Of a stretch of DNA of 64,000 nt, positions 36,251 to 45,073 are shown one piece after another. Origin of the DNA: Clostridia bacterium (GTDB lineage Bacteria; Bacillota; Clostridia; Christensenellales; Aristaeellaceae); NCBI GenBank assembly GCA_017469265.1, contig JAFUGS010000020.1, forward strand, positions 23,808-87,807. Reading direction: 5' to 3'. Each line of letters opens with the position of its first letter. The stretch's first letter is position 1. A program made the position numbers and the translations under genes. The notes beneath the pieces are model-generated. The model saw only the letters and a program-made list of their open reading frames with translations. It was not told the origin of the DNA and ran no database searches.

Positions 36251-36347
36251 TCCCCTTTCGGGTTCGTATTTCCTGATCGGAATGCCATCCAGGCGGCTTT
36301 CAAGAGAACGTGCCGGTTCCCCGGATCATTCCCTGCGGCCATCGTCC

Positions 36348-36818
36348 TTATGATTCCTCCTTCCGGAGGATCCAGATATACCTTTCCTTCCGGCGGCTGA
36401 TGTCGAATCTGCGCTGCAGCCCCTCATCCACCGCGACTTCACTTTCCCAGACACAGCCCAGGGCGAGACAGGTTTTCCGGCTGGGCTGGTTATCCGGGTC
36501 ACAGGTGATGACCACGCTGCTCTTTCCCCCGCGGAGAATTTCCTTTCGGATCAACCTGCAGGCCCGTTCCGCGTAATGGTGTCCGCGCCAGGGCGGATCA
36601 ATATGATATCCGATATGCCCGAAATAATAGACGCCAAGGCTCTCGCCATCCCGATAGCTCAGTCGGCCGATTTCCCTGGTTTTTCGGTGCTCGGCGATCC
36701 GCCATACCCTTTCATGGCCAAATCCCAGCTCCCGACTTGCCGGCGCCTCGCGCACGGGAATCAGATCGATCACCCCATCAGAGAATTCCGCCCGGCGGAA
36801 AAGACGCTGCAGCCCCAT
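36348..36818 (-). CDS. GNAT-family N-acetyltransferase
   Basis: 156 residues. Acetyl-CoA-binding features are IGYHIDPPWRGHHYAERACRLI and VVITCDPDNQPSRKTCLALGC, typical of the RimJ/RimL-like GNAT group. The start overlaps the kinase stop by one base (TGATG). Followed by 97 bases in which no gene or terminator was seen. Substrate unknown. Confidence 0.85.
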   Translation of the reverse strand: MGLQRLFRRAEFSDGVIDLIPVREAPASRELGFGHERVWRIAEHRKTREIGRLSYRDGESLGVYYFGHIGYHIDPPWRGHHYAERACRLIRKEILRGGKSSVVITCDPDNQPSRKTCLALGCVWESEVAVDEGLQRRFDISRRKERYIWILRKEES

Positions 36819-37744
36819 CAGACCTCCTGAATCCGCACCTGATCCAGCAGGGCATAGAAGTCCTCCGGGATAATCAGCTGCGTCCCCGCCGTCATGACGC
36901 TGGCCGCGCCGGCGGCCACGCCGTATTTAAAGGCCTTGCCCATGTCTCCTTCTCTTTCGTAGCCCAGCAGCATGCCGCCCAGCATGGCGTCCCCCGCGCC
37001 GACGGTGGACTTTGTGGCCACCCGCAGCGCTGGCGCGAAAAGCGTCCGTTCCGGATCCACGTACATGGCTCCCATGGCGCCCATGGAGATGACCGCGTGC
37101 TCCACGCCAAGCCGGATAAACAGCAGCGCCGCGTCCCTGATGGAGCGCATCGTCCGCAGCTCCAGTCCAAGCGTCGTTTCCATCTCGTGAAGATTGGGCT
37201 TGATCAGGAAGGGATGTGCGCCTTTGGCCGCCATTTCAAGCTCCGGTCCTTCTGTATCCAGGATGCACTTTTTCCCTTCCAGCGCCAGCATCAGATCCCG
37301 ATACACCCCTTTGGGGCATCCGGGCGGCAGACTTCCTGTCAGCACGACCATATCGCTGTCCCGCGTGGCCTCCCGGGCCAGGTCGAAGAAAGCCTTCAGG
37401 TCGGCTTCCTTCAGCTCCGCCCCTGCCTCATTCAGTTCCGTGATTCCTTTCTCATCCCGCAGCTCCAGCTTCAGGTTTGTCCGCACCTTTCCGGGGATCC
37501 GCAGAAACTGATGCTTCAGGTGTTCCTGATCCATCATGGCGGAAAGCTGATCCGCCCCGTTTTCACCCATGGTTCCGATACACTGCACGTCCAGACCCAG
37601 CCGCTGGGCTACCACGGCCACATTGATTCCCTTTCCGCCCAGATCCTCCCGGATCACGCGGTACCGGTTCACTTCACCCAGCTTCAGGCAGTCCATTTCC
37701 ACCGCCTTATCAAAGCTCGGATTCAGACAAATCGTCGTAATCAT
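36818..37744 (-). CDS. PfkB-family kinase, probably 1-phosphofructokinase
   Basis: 308 residues. PfkB sugar kinase with DLGGKGINVAVVAQRLG near residue 33 and the C-terminal ATP motif VGAGDAMLGGML (Asp252). The start MITTICLNPSFDKAV fits the FruK/LacC group, so it could be 1-phosphofructokinase or tagatose-6-phosphate kinase. No PTS transporter or regulator is beside it, so the substrate is unresolved. Its promoter faces away from the Glp-like operon. First gene of the long run towards recN. Confidence 0.88.
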   Translation of the reverse strand: MITTICLNPSFDKAVEMDCLKLGEVNRYRVIREDLGGKGINVAVVAQRLGLDVQCIGTMGENGADQLSAMMDQEHLKHQFLRIPGKVRTNLKLELRDEKGITELNEAGAELKEADLKAFFDLAREATRDSDMVVLTGSLPPGCPKGVYRDLMLALEGKKCILDTEGPELEMAAKGAHPFLIKPNLHEMETTLGLELRTMRSIRDAALLFIRLGVEHAVISMGAMGAMYVDPERTLFAPALRVATKSTVGAGDAMLGGMLLGYEREGDMGKAFKYGVAAGAASVMTAGTQLIIPEDFYALLDQVRIQEV

Positions 37745-37771
37745 TCCCTCACCCCCAAAGAAATACAGAAT

Positions 37772-37800
37772 ATTATACCACTCAACCCTGTCTTTCGCAA
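37772..37800 (-). promoter_or_regulatory. sigma-A promoter of the PfkB kinase gene
   Basis: Minus-strand TTGCGA, 17-base spacer, TATAAT, 27 bases before the start codon. Confidence 0.82.
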
Positions 37801-37811
37801 CATTCTGAAAA

Positions 37812-37841
37812 TGCGGTTCTCCTTTCATTGCGCAAACCGCA
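37812..37841. promoter_or_regulatory. inverted repeat between divergent kinase and Glp-like promoters
   Basis: TGCGGTT (37812-37818) and AACCGCA (37835-37841), seven-base arms with a 16-base spacer, covering the -35 box of the rightward promoter. A possible operator. Confidence 0.4.
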
Positions 37842-37856
37842 GCTTTGTGATAGTAT
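37828..37856 (+). promoter_or_regulatory. putative promoter of the Glp-like operon
   Basis: TTGCGC, 17-base spacer, TAGTAT, 29 bases before the start codon. Weaker than the opposing promoter. Confidence 0.6.
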
Positions 37857-37885
37857 AAGAAAACCTTTTTTCCAGGAGGGATGAA

Positions 37886-39352
37886 ATGAACAATCATTCA
37901 GATATCCTGATCGCAGGCGGCGGTGTCGTCGGGTGTGCGCTGGCCAGGGAGCTCAGCCGTTATGCGTGCAGCGTCACGGTGCTGGAGCAGGCCTGGGATG
38001 TCGCCGAAGGCGCGTCCAAGGCCAACAGCGGTATCGTGCACGCGGGCTATGACGCGGCGCCCGGCACCCTGAAGGCCCGCCTGAACGTGGAAGGCGCGCG
38101 GCTTTATCCCGCGCTCTGTGCGGAGCTTGGTGTTCCCTACGCACAATGCGGCGCGCTGGTCATCGGTTTTTCGAAAGAGGATGAAGTCACCCTTCAGGAA
38201 CTGCTGGATCGCGGTCTGGCCAACGGTGTTTCCGGGATGAAAATGCTCTCCCGGGCAGAAGCGCTTTCCCTGGAGCCGAATCTGAACCCCGCGGTTACCT
38301 GTGCCCTGCTGGTACCGACCAGCGGCATTGTCAGCCCGTATGAACTGACCTTCGCACTGGCGGATGATGCCACGCTGAACGGCGTTTCCTTCCGTTTCGG
38401 CGAAACCGTTCAGGCCGTGCGTCCACAGGCAGACGGTTCTTTCCTGGTCGAAACAGGCCGCGGCGTCTGGTCCTCTGATACCTTTGTAAACTGCGCCGGC
38501 GCATCCTCCGCTGTGCTGCACAATCAGCTTTCGGATCTGTCCCTGCGGATCATCCATCGCCGCGGCCAGTATTATCTGCTGGATCATCCCGCCCATCCGC
38601 CATTCCAGCGCACCATTTTTCAGTGTCCTTCCCGGATGGGCAAGGGGGTACTGGTTTCTCCCACCGTGCATGGCAACGTGCTCCTCGGCCCCAGCGCGGA
38701 AGACATCGCGGATCCGGAAGACACTGCCACAACTCAGTCGGGCCTGGATTCCGTCATGGAAAAAGTCCGCCTGACCTGGCCTCAGGTGTCTCTGCGGACG
38801 AATATTACCAATTTCAGCGGCGTTCGCGCCCATGAGGAAGGCGGAGATTTCATCATCGGCCCCGTGTCCGGCTGTCCCAACGCCTACGAGGCTGTTGGCA
38901 TCGAAAGCCCTGGGCTTTCCTCGGCGCCGGCGATCGCGCGGGAGCTGGCCGGCCGGATCGTGCAGGACCGTAACCTGTCCCGCAAGGAACAGGTTCTACC
39001 CTTCCGCAAGCCAGCCATCCCCTTCCGGGAGATGGACCCAGACGCGCAGCAGGCCGCTATCCGGGACAATCCGCAATATGGCAATATCATCTGCCGCTGC
39101 GAAGTGATTACGGAAGCAGAGATCGTCGCAGCCATCCACCGTCCCGTTCCCGCCACCAGCGTGGATGCGGTCAAGCGCCGGACCCGTGCGGGCATGGGGC
39201 GCTGCCAGGGCGGCTTCTGTTCGCCCAGGGTCGCTTCCATCCTTTCCAGGGAAACGGGAATTTCCCTGCTGGAAATCACCAAGAATGGCGGAAACAGCTA
39301 TCTGCTGACAGGCACCCTGACGGAGGACGCAGACAGGAGGGATCGCACATGA
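37886..39352 (+). CDS. FAD-dependent glycerol-3-phosphate dehydrogenase-like protein (GlpA type)
   Basis: 488 residues. FAD-binding start ILIAGGGVVGCALARELSR, substrate domain with GIVHAGYDAAPGTLKARLN, and a C-terminal BFD-like [2Fe-2S] domain with ICRCEVITEAE and GMGRCQGGFCSPRV. This domain set is typical of anaerobic GlpA in Clostridia, which oxidises glycerol 3-phosphate to dihydroxyacetone phosphate; an L-2-hydroxyglutarate or other hydroxyacid oxidase role is also possible. CAGGAGGG lies before the ATG. The stop overlaps the next gene by four bases. No glpK or glpF is nearby. Confidence 0.85.
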   Translation: MNNHSDILIAGGGVVGCALARELSRYACSVTVLEQAWDVAEGASKANSGIVHAGYDAAPGTLKARLNVEGARLYPALCAELGVPYAQCGALVIGFSKEDEVTLQELLDRGLANGVSGMKMLSRAEALSLEPNLNPAVTCALLVPTSGIVSPYELTFALADDATLNGVSFRFGETVQAVRPQADGSFLVETGRGVWSSDTFVNCAGASSAVLHNQLSDLSLRIIHRRGQYYLLDHPAHPPFQRTIFQCPSRMGKGVLVSPTVHGNVLLGPSAEDIADPEDTATTQSGLDSVMEKVRLTWPQVSLRTNITNFSGVRAHEEGGDFIIGPVSGCPNAYEAVGIESPGLSSAPAIARELAGRIVQDRNLSRKEQVLPFRKPAIPFREMDPDAQQAAIRDNPQYGNIICRCEVITEAEIVAAIHRPVPATSVDAVKRRTRAGMGRCQGGFCSPRVASILSRETGISLLEITKNGGNSYLLTGTLTEDADRRDRT

Positions 39353-40617
39353 ATCGTGAGCGGGTGGATATTCTGATTATCGGCGCCGGCCCCGCGGGCC
39401 TGGCCGCCGCCATCGCCGCCAGGGAAGACGGGATTTCCTCGCTGCTGGTGCTGGAACGGGAAGCTCAGCCCGGCGGCATTCTTCGCCAGTGCATTCATAA
39501 CGGTTTCGGACTTCATCGATTTCAGGAAGAGCTGACCGGCCCGGAATACGCGCAGCGGGATATAGACCGGGCCAGGGAACTGGATATTCCCATCGAATGC
39601 GGCGTAACGGTTCTCTCCGTCTCGGCGGATCGGGTGGTCACCTGTGTTTCTCCCACCCACGGCCTGCGTCAGATCGAGGCAGGCGCAGTCATTCTCGCCA
39701 TGGGCTGCCGGGAGCGGCCGCGCGGCGCCCTGTGTACACCGGGTACCCGCTGCGCGGGAATCTATTCCGCCGGTACGGCTCAGCGCTTCGTCAATCTGGA
39801 GGGCTTCATGCCTGGAAAACGGGTCGTGATCCTGGGCTCCGGCGACATCGGCCTCATCATGGCCCGCCGGATGACGCTGCAGGGAGCAAAGGTGCTGGCC
39901 TGCGTGGAGATTATGCCCTATTCTTCCGGCCTGAACCGGAATATCGTCCAGTGTCTGCAGGATTATGACATTCCGCTGTATCTGAGCCACACCGTCACCG
40001 ACATTCAGGGCCGTGAAAGGCTGGAGCGGGTGATCGTTTCCGAAGTGGATGCGCGCCGCCGTCCGATTCCGGGAACGGAAATGGCTTTCGATTGCGATAC
40101 GCTGCTGCTCTCCGTGGGCCTGATCCCTGAGAACGAGCTCAGTGAAAGCGCCGGCGTTCAGCTTTCCCCCACCACCTCCGGCGCCGTGGTTTCCGATTCC
40201 TTCGAGACGTCCGTGCCCGGCGTTTTTGCCTGCGGCAATGTGCTCCATGTGCATGACCTGGTGGATCATGTTTCCGATGAAAGCTTCCAGGCCGGGCACG
40301 CAGCAGCCGCTTTCGTTCGTGGGGAGCCCCGGGCGGAACGCTGGTTTCGGGTGGAAGACGGTGAAGGGATCCGCGGCTGTGTGCCGCAGAAAATCCAGCT
40401 TTGCCCATCAGCGTCTGTCACCCTGATGTTCCGCCCAGCAGACGTGTTCCGGAATGCCTCGGTGGTCATCTCCTGCAGTGAAAGGGAACTGGTCCGACGG
40501 AAGGCCATGATCTTCACCCCCGGAGAGATGGCATCTTATTCTCTGAAGCCGGAATGCTTCCAGGGCCTGTCGGAAACAGATCCCATCGTTGTACGGATTG
40601 AGAAAGGAGTGGACTGA
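39349..40617 (+). CDS. FAD-dependent pyridine-nucleotide oxidoreductase, GlpB-like partner
   Basis: 422 residues. Two nucleotide folds: IIGAGPAGLAAAIAAREDG near the N-terminus and VVILGSGDIGLIMARRM in the middle, with CRERPRGALCTPGTR and the C-terminal flavin motif GVFACGNVLHVHDLVD. Such proteins accompany GlpA-like and DUF1667 proteins in Clostridia and probably pass electrons from the dehydrogenase to NAD(P) or another carrier. Start overlaps the previous gene; the following gene starts two bases after its stop. Confidence 0.85.
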   Translation: MNRERVDILIIGAGPAGLAAAIAAREDGISSLLVLEREAQPGGILRQCIHNGFGLHRFQEELTGPEYAQRDIDRARELDIPIECGVTVLSVSADRVVTCVSPTHGLRQIEAGAVILAMGCRERPRGALCTPGTRCAGIYSAGTAQRFVNLEGFMPGKRVVILGSGDIGLIMARRMTLQGAKVLACVEIMPYSSGLNRNIVQCLQDYDIPLYLSHTVTDIQGRERLERVIVSEVDARRRPIPGTEMAFDCDTLLLSVGLIPENELSESAGVQLSPTTSGAVVSDSFETSVPGVFACGNVLHVHDLVDHVSDESFQAGHAAAAFVRGEPRAERWFRVEDGEGIRGCVPQKIQLCPSASVTLMFRPADVFRNASVVISCSERELVRRKAMIFTPGEMASYSLKPECFQGLSETDPIVVRIEKGVD

Positions 40618-40619
40618 TC

Positions 40620-40976
40620 ATGGAGCAGCGCATAACCTGTATTAACTGCCCCGTCGGCTGCCGGATGACGGTTACCCTGAATGAAGCGGGGGAAGTGCTG
40701 AAGGTAGAAGGAAACACCTGCCCGCGGGGAGCAAAGTACGCCCGGCAGGAATGCACCCTTCCTCTGCGGATGATCACCGCTGTCATCCCTGTGGAAAACG
40801 CGGCCACGCCGCTGTCTGTGAAAACCGCCTCTCCCGTGCCGAAAAAAATGATCTCCCAGGTCATGGAGGCCCTGAAACAGGTTCAGGTTTCCGCCCCGGT
40901 TTCTCTGGGACAGGTTATCCTGCCCGATGTCTGCGGGACCGGGGTCGACATGATCGCCACCCGTCCGCTGGCTTAA
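40620..40976 (+). CDS. DUF1667 protein
   Basis: 118 residues. N-terminal CINCPVGCRM and later NTCPRGAKYARQEC supply four to five cysteines, suggesting an iron-sulfur or zinc site. DUF1667 genes are found next to GlpA/GlpB-like flavoproteins, and the third gene here keeps that order. It may act as a small electron-transfer subunit in place of GlpC. This role is inferred from neighbourhood and cysteines only. Confidence 0.85.
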   Translation: MEQRITCINCPVGCRMTVTLNEAGEVLKVEGNTCPRGAKYARQECTLPLRMITAVIPVENAATPLSVKTASPVPKKMISQVMEALKQVQVSAPVSLGQVILPDVCGTGVDMIATRPLA

Positions 40977-40999
40977 TGCTCCCGATGGGAAATTCCCGC

Positions 41000-41028
41000 T
41001 TGTAACCCTCAGGGTTTTCTGCTATAAT
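41000..41028 (+). promoter_or_regulatory. sigma-A promoter of yajC
   Basis: TTGTAA, 17-base spacer, TATAAT, 38 bases before the yajC ATG. Confidence 0.8.
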
Positions 41029-41066
41029 CCCTTCGGACCGAATGAAAGAAAAGGAGTATCGTAAAC

Positions 41067-41477
41067 ATGTTTTTTGAAAAGTTATTTGGGATCACTTCCG
41101 CGCTGGCGGAAGAAGCAGCTGCAGCGGCCGGCACCGCGGCTGACGCCGCTGCCGCCGGAGAAGAGGTTGCCGCCAATCCCGTGGCGATGCTGGTCACCAC
41201 CTTCCTGCCCATGGTACTGATCTTTGTGGTGTTCTATTTCTTCCTCATCCGCCCCCAGCGGAAAAAGGATAAACAGGTAAAGGAAATGCTGAACAACCTG
41301 AAGGCCGGTGACCGCATCTGCACCATCGGCGGCATCTACGGAACCATCGTAGGCATAAAGGATGACACGGTGACCCTGTCTGTCGGCCGGGATAACCTGA
41401 GCATGGTCGTGGCCCGCTGGGGAATCCGCAGTGTGGAGGAAGTTACCATCGAAAATGACGCGGAAGCTCTGAACTGA
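41067..41477 (+). CDS. yajC: preprotein translocase subunit YajC
   Basis: 136 residues. One membrane helix about 41-61 followed by the family motif FFLIRPQRKKDKQVKEML and GDRICTIGGIYGTIVGI. YajC associates with SecDF. The first 40 residues are an Ala/Glu-rich segment longer than usual. The gene stands alone, with its own promoter and terminator, whereas it is usually beside secD, secF or tgt. Confidence 0.93.
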   Translation: MFFEKLFGITSALAEEAAAAAGTAADAAAAGEEVAANPVAMLVTTFLPMVLIFVVFYFFLIRPQRKKDKQVKEMLNNLKAGDRICTIGGIYGTIVGIKDDTVTLSVGRDNLSMVVARWGIRSVEEVTIENDAEALN

Positions 41478-41489
41478 TCATCGTGCCGC

Positions 41490-41527
41490 AAAACACCCCG
41501 AAGCTCGTCGCTTCAGGGTGTTTTTTT
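41490..41527 (+). terminator. rho-independent terminator after yajC
   Basis: AAACACCC(C)GAAGC pairs with GCTTC(A)GGGTGTTT around a five-base loop, followed by a T-run. It also stands just after the end of dnaX on the other strand. Confidence 0.9.
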
Positions 41528-41538
41528 ATCATCTTTGC

Positions 41539-43188
41539 TTATGCGTCCGGCAGTTTCTCCACAACACTGACCGGTTCTCGGCCAAAGGTATCATAGATTT
41601 CCCGCATGTATTCCTCATCGGATGCTTCCGCGTTCTCCCGGGCCTCCTGCAGACGATCCACCGCCAGAAAGCTGCTTTGAATTCCCGCCGCTGCTGTCAG
41701 CGCCTCCTCGATTTTCGATTTTCTTTCAGGGCTGTTCAGGCTCTGCACAATGATTTCAAATCCAGGATTTGCCTTCCACTTGAACGTCGTCCCGTCCGAT
41801 CCCTGATACTGCCCCATCTGCAGCATGCCATGGATGGATGGCTCCGTCTTCTGCAGCTGGCGCAGTCCTTCTTTCCACGTTTCGTCGGCTCCTCGTCCCG
41901 TCGGTGTAAGCGTCCTGGGAGACTCCGCCTTTGGGGCGGATATTCTGGCCGCCGCCGGACCGTTTCCTTTTCGATCCTGCGCACCGCCCGCGTTTTCATT
42001 CGCCGGGAGGCGGACGCCCTTTGCCAGCTGATCCCGCAGGTCACTCATCTGGTTTTCCAGCTCCGCGATGCGGTCATTCAGCGCCAGCGTATCCGCTTCC
42101 TTTGTCCGAAGACAGCATTTCAGACTTGTGTTCTCCAGTCCAATCCGGGGGGAAGCATAGTACCGGAGATCCGTCTCCAGACGCATAAACTGATCAAGCA
42201 TCTCCATCATCCTGGATACACTGATCTGTTCACTGGCCCGGATGTATTCCTCCGCGGTGGCATCGGACAGGTCCAGTACCTCGGCAATTTCCTTTCCGCA
42301 GCATTTCGCCATCAGCAGCGTGCGCAGATGGTCGCTGACGCTCCGGGTGAAAGCGGCCGGCTCCTTGCCATTGCGCATCATTTCATCGATCAGCCGAAGG
42401 GTATCCGCGGCGTTTTCCGACGCCAGGGCCTGACTGAATCGGAAAAGAAACGCCCGATCACTGGTACCCAGCACGTTCTGCACCAGCGCTTCATCCACCT
42501 TCTGGCCGTATCCGATGCACATGTCCAGGATGCTCAGCGCGTCCCGCATGCCGCCTTCGGACGCCTTGGCAATCGCCATCAGCGCCCCGTCCGTTGCTTC
42601 CGCGCCGGCGCCGTCCGCCGCCTCCCGCAGCCGGCCCATGATCTGACCGGCGGGAATGCGCCCGAAGTCAAAGCGCTGGCATCGGCTGAGAATGGTAGCC
42701 GGCAGCTGCTGCGGCTCCGTCGTGGCCAGGATGAAAACAATGTGGGCCGGAGGCTCTTCCAGGGTCTTCAGCAGCGCGTTGAAAGCCTCCTTGGTCAGCA
42801 TGTGAACCTCGTCCACAATGTAGACCTTGTATTTACCGTACTGGGGCGGATACTTGACGGATTCCCGCAGTGTCCGCGCGTCCTCACTGCCGCGGTTGCT
42901 GGCCGCATCCATCTCGATAATGTCCAGAGTGTCCTCGGACTGCATCTGTCTGCAGGTTTCACATTCGCCGCAGGGGTCACCGTTTTTCGGATGCTTGCAG
43001 TTAATGGCCCGGGCCAGGATTTTCGCGGCGGACGTTTTGCCGGTTCCCCGGCTGCCGCAGAATAAGTACGCGTGCGGAATCCTCCCTGTTTCCACCTGAT
43101 GCCGCAGGGTCTCGACGATGGCTTCCTGGCCTACCATGTGGGAAAAATCTCTGGGCCGCCATTGACGGTATAATGCCTGATAGGCCAT
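41539..43188 (-). CDS. dnaX: DNA polymerase III subunits gamma and tau
   Basis: 549 residues. Clamp-loader ATPase: N-terminus ALYRQWRPRDFSHMVGQ, Walker A SRGTGKTSAAKILA near residue 47, zinc module with CGECETC, Walker B region VYIVDEVHMLTKEAFNALLK and the sensor LSRCQRFDF. The C-terminal 180 residues are less conserved, with a KGVRLPANENAGG linker. Usual downstream partners ybaB and recR are absent. Lies three bases after comEA. Confidence 0.96.
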   Translation of the reverse strand: MAYQALYRQWRPRDFSHMVGQEAIVETLRHQVETGRIPHAYLFCGSRGTGKTSAAKILARAINCKHPKNGDPCGECETCRQMQSEDTLDIIEMDAASNRGSEDARTLRESVKYPPQYGKYKVYIVDEVHMLTKEAFNALLKTLEEPPAHIVFILATTEPQQLPATILSRCQRFDFGRIPAGQIMGRLREAADGAGAEATDGALMAIAKASEGGMRDALSILDMCIGYGQKVDEALVQNVLGTSDRAFLFRFSQALASENAADTLRLIDEMMRNGKEPAAFTRSVSDHLRTLLMAKCCGKEIAEVLDLSDATAEEYIRASEQISVSRMMEMLDQFMRLETDLRYYASPRIGLENTSLKCCLRTKEADTLALNDRIAELENQMSDLRDQLAKGVRLPANENAGGAQDRKGNGPAAARISAPKAESPRTLTPTGRGADETWKEGLRQLQKTEPSIHGMLQMGQYQGSDGTTFKWKANPGFEIIVQSLNSPERKSKIEEALTAAAGIQSSFLAVDRLQEARENAEASDEEYMREIYDTFGREPVSVVEKLPDA

Positions 43189-43191
43189 GGA

Positions 43192-43620
43192 CTAATCCTC
43201 TCCTTCTTCCCCGAGATCCAGATAGGAACGGATCTGGCTCAGCTTTGCCGGACCAATTCCTTTCACCGCCATCAAATCTTCCGCATAATGAAAAGCGCCG
43301 TTCTTTTTCCTTTCGTCCAGGATGGCCTGCGCCAGGGTTTCCCCGACACCCGGCAGCTGAATCAGCTCCTCCAGTTCAGCCTCGTTGACCCGCAGCGTCC
43401 CCGCGGGCGGCGCAGGTGTTTCCAGGCTTTGCGCCAGGCCGCCGGCGGTAAAATCCCGCCGTTCCGGTTTTGCCCGATCCCGCGTGGCCAGCAGACAGAC
43501 GCCCAGCGCAAGCACCAGCGCAGCCACCCCCAGCCATTGTCGCCAGTTTTCAGCTTCCAGCCGTGAGGCACTGCCATCATGACGGCCGGCCCCGGCTTTC
43601 AGAAGGGGCTTTCTTTTCAT
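43192..43620 (-). CDS. comEA: ComEA-like membrane-anchored helix-hairpin-helix DNA-binding protein
   Basis: 142 residues. Short cytoplasmic start, membrane helix about 31-47, a linker, then two helix-hairpin-helix motifs (LIQLPGVGETLAQAILDERKK and LMAVKGIGPAKLSQIRSYLD) as in ComEA, the receptor that binds DNA before ComEC. The ATG overlaps the cysS stop by four bases. comEC is also in this window, supporting a DNA-uptake role, but other HhH exported proteins look alike. Confidence 0.85.
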   Translation of the reverse strand: MKRKPLLKAGAGRHDGSASRLEAENWRQWLGVAALVLALGVCLLATRDRAKPERRDFTAGGLAQSLETPAPPAGTLRVNEAELEELIQLPGVGETLAQAILDERKKNGAFHYAEDLMAVKGIGPAKLSQIRSYLDLGEEGED

Positions 43621-45029
43621 CGGTCCGGATCCCTGCGGACTTTCTGGCCCTGCTTGGTGTCCTCCAGAATGTAGCCCGCGGCACGGATGGCGTCCCGCAG
43701 CTCGTCGGAGCGTTTCCAGTCCTTGTTCTTCCTGGCTTCCGCCCGCTCCGCCACCATGCTGCGAACCTCATCCGTCAGGTCATCCTTCTCCCGGGTCAGG
43801 ATGCCCAGCACGCCGCAGATGGCGTTCAGGCTCTCCAGCGCCCTGGACGCGGCTTCCTTCGCGCTGCCCGCCTGAATTTCCACATTGGCGTCCTTCACCA
43901 GTTCAAAAATGGCGCCGAGAGCATCCGCCGTGTTCAAGTCGTCATCCATGGCGGCATCGAATTTCTGTTCATATTCCTTCAGCCGCTGGCAGAAGGCTTC
44001 TTCCTTTTCATTCAAAGGACGCGCTTCCCCGTTGTCCCGCTGGAACAGCAGGTTGTCCCGGGCCGTGTACAGGCGGGTCAGGCTGGCGTTCGCCGCTTCA
44101 ATTTGTTCCCGGCTGAAGTTGATGGGACTGCGGTAATGAGCTGAAAGCATGAACAGGCGGACCGCTTCCAGATCAAACTCCTTGGAGATATCCCGAACCG
44201 TAAAGAAATTGTTCAGGCTTTTGCTCATTTTCTGGTTGTCCACATTAATGAAACCATTGTGCATCCAGTAGTGCACATAGGGCTTCCCGGTCGCTCCCTC
44301 GCTCTGGGCGATCTCATTTTCGTGATGCGGGAACAGCAGATCCTTGCCACCGCAGTGAATATCAAAGGTATCTCCCAGGTACTTCATGCTCATGGCGGAG
44401 CATTCGATGTGCCAGCCGGGGCGCCCTTTTCCCCACGGGCTGTCCCAGGCTGGCTCTCCGGGCTTCTGCGCTTTCCAGAGGGCAAAATCAGCGGGTGCTT
44501 CCTTGTCCGTTTCCACGTCCAGGCGCTCGCTGGCTCCCATTTCTCGATCTTCCACGTTCTGCCTGCTCAGCTTTCCGTACCCTGGGAAAGCGGACACCCG
44601 ATAATAGACGTCTCCGCTGGGCGTCGCGTACGCGTGGCCGTTTTCCACCAGCCTCGAAATCAGGTTGATGATCTCCGGAATATGCTCGGTCGCCTTGGGG
44701 TGGACAGTTGCGGGACGGATTCCCAGTGCCTGGGCGTCTACAAAATACTCCCGGATAAACCGGTCCGCCAGCTCCTTGACCGTAATGCCTTCCTCATTGG
44801 CCCGCCGGATCATCTTATCGTCAATGTCCGTAAAATTCTGCACAAAGGTGACATCATACCCTTCCCGCTCCAGCTGACGCCGAAGCACATCGAAGGTAAT
44901 AAAGGGACGGGCATTCCCGATATGGAAATAATTATATACCGTAGGGCCGCAGGCATAGATTCCCACCTTGCCCTCCTGTACAGGCTTGAATTCCTCTTTC
45001 TTCCGGGTCAGGCTGTTGTAAATCTGCAT
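43617..45029 (-). CDS. cysS: cysteine--tRNA ligase
   Basis: 470 residues. HIGH-type motif YFHIGNARPF near residue 34, KMSKSLNN near 268, and zinc ligands in ACGPTVYN, ECSAMS and the HHENEIAQSE region. Start at 45029 because GGAGG lies seven bases ahead and the family starts MQIYN; an ATG at 45035 abuts the GGAGG. It lies in a unit with comEA and dnaX. Confidence 0.96.
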   Translation of the reverse strand: MQIYNSLTRKKEEFKPVQEGKVGIYACGPTVYNYFHIGNARPFITFDVLRRQLEREGYDVTFVQNFTDIDDKMIRRANEEGITVKELADRFIREYFVDAQALGIRPATVHPKATEHIPEIINLISRLVENGHAYATPSGDVYYRVSAFPGYGKLSRQNVEDREMGASERLDVETDKEAPADFALWKAQKPGEPAWDSPWGKGRPGWHIECSAMSMKYLGDTFDIHCGGKDLLFPHHENEIAQSEGATGKPYVHYWMHNGFINVDNQKMSKSLNNFFTVRDISKEFDLEAVRLFMLSAHYRSPINFSREQIEAANASLTRLYTARDNLLFQRDNGEARPLNEKEEAFCQRLKEYEQKFDAAMDDDLNTADALGAIFELVKDANVEIQAGSAKEAASRALESLNAICGVLGILTREKDDLTDEVRSMVAERAEARKNKDWKRSDELRDAIRAAGYILEDTKQGQKVRRDPDR

Positions 45030-45073
45030 TTCCATTCCTCCGTCACTGTTCCGTATCCATCAGAATTCCTGTC

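Noticed and set aside
36251-36347. Possible gene or promoter in the 97-base gap between the GNAT and hydrolase genes
   Set aside because: No open frame with ribosome site, promoter boxes or hairpin was seen.
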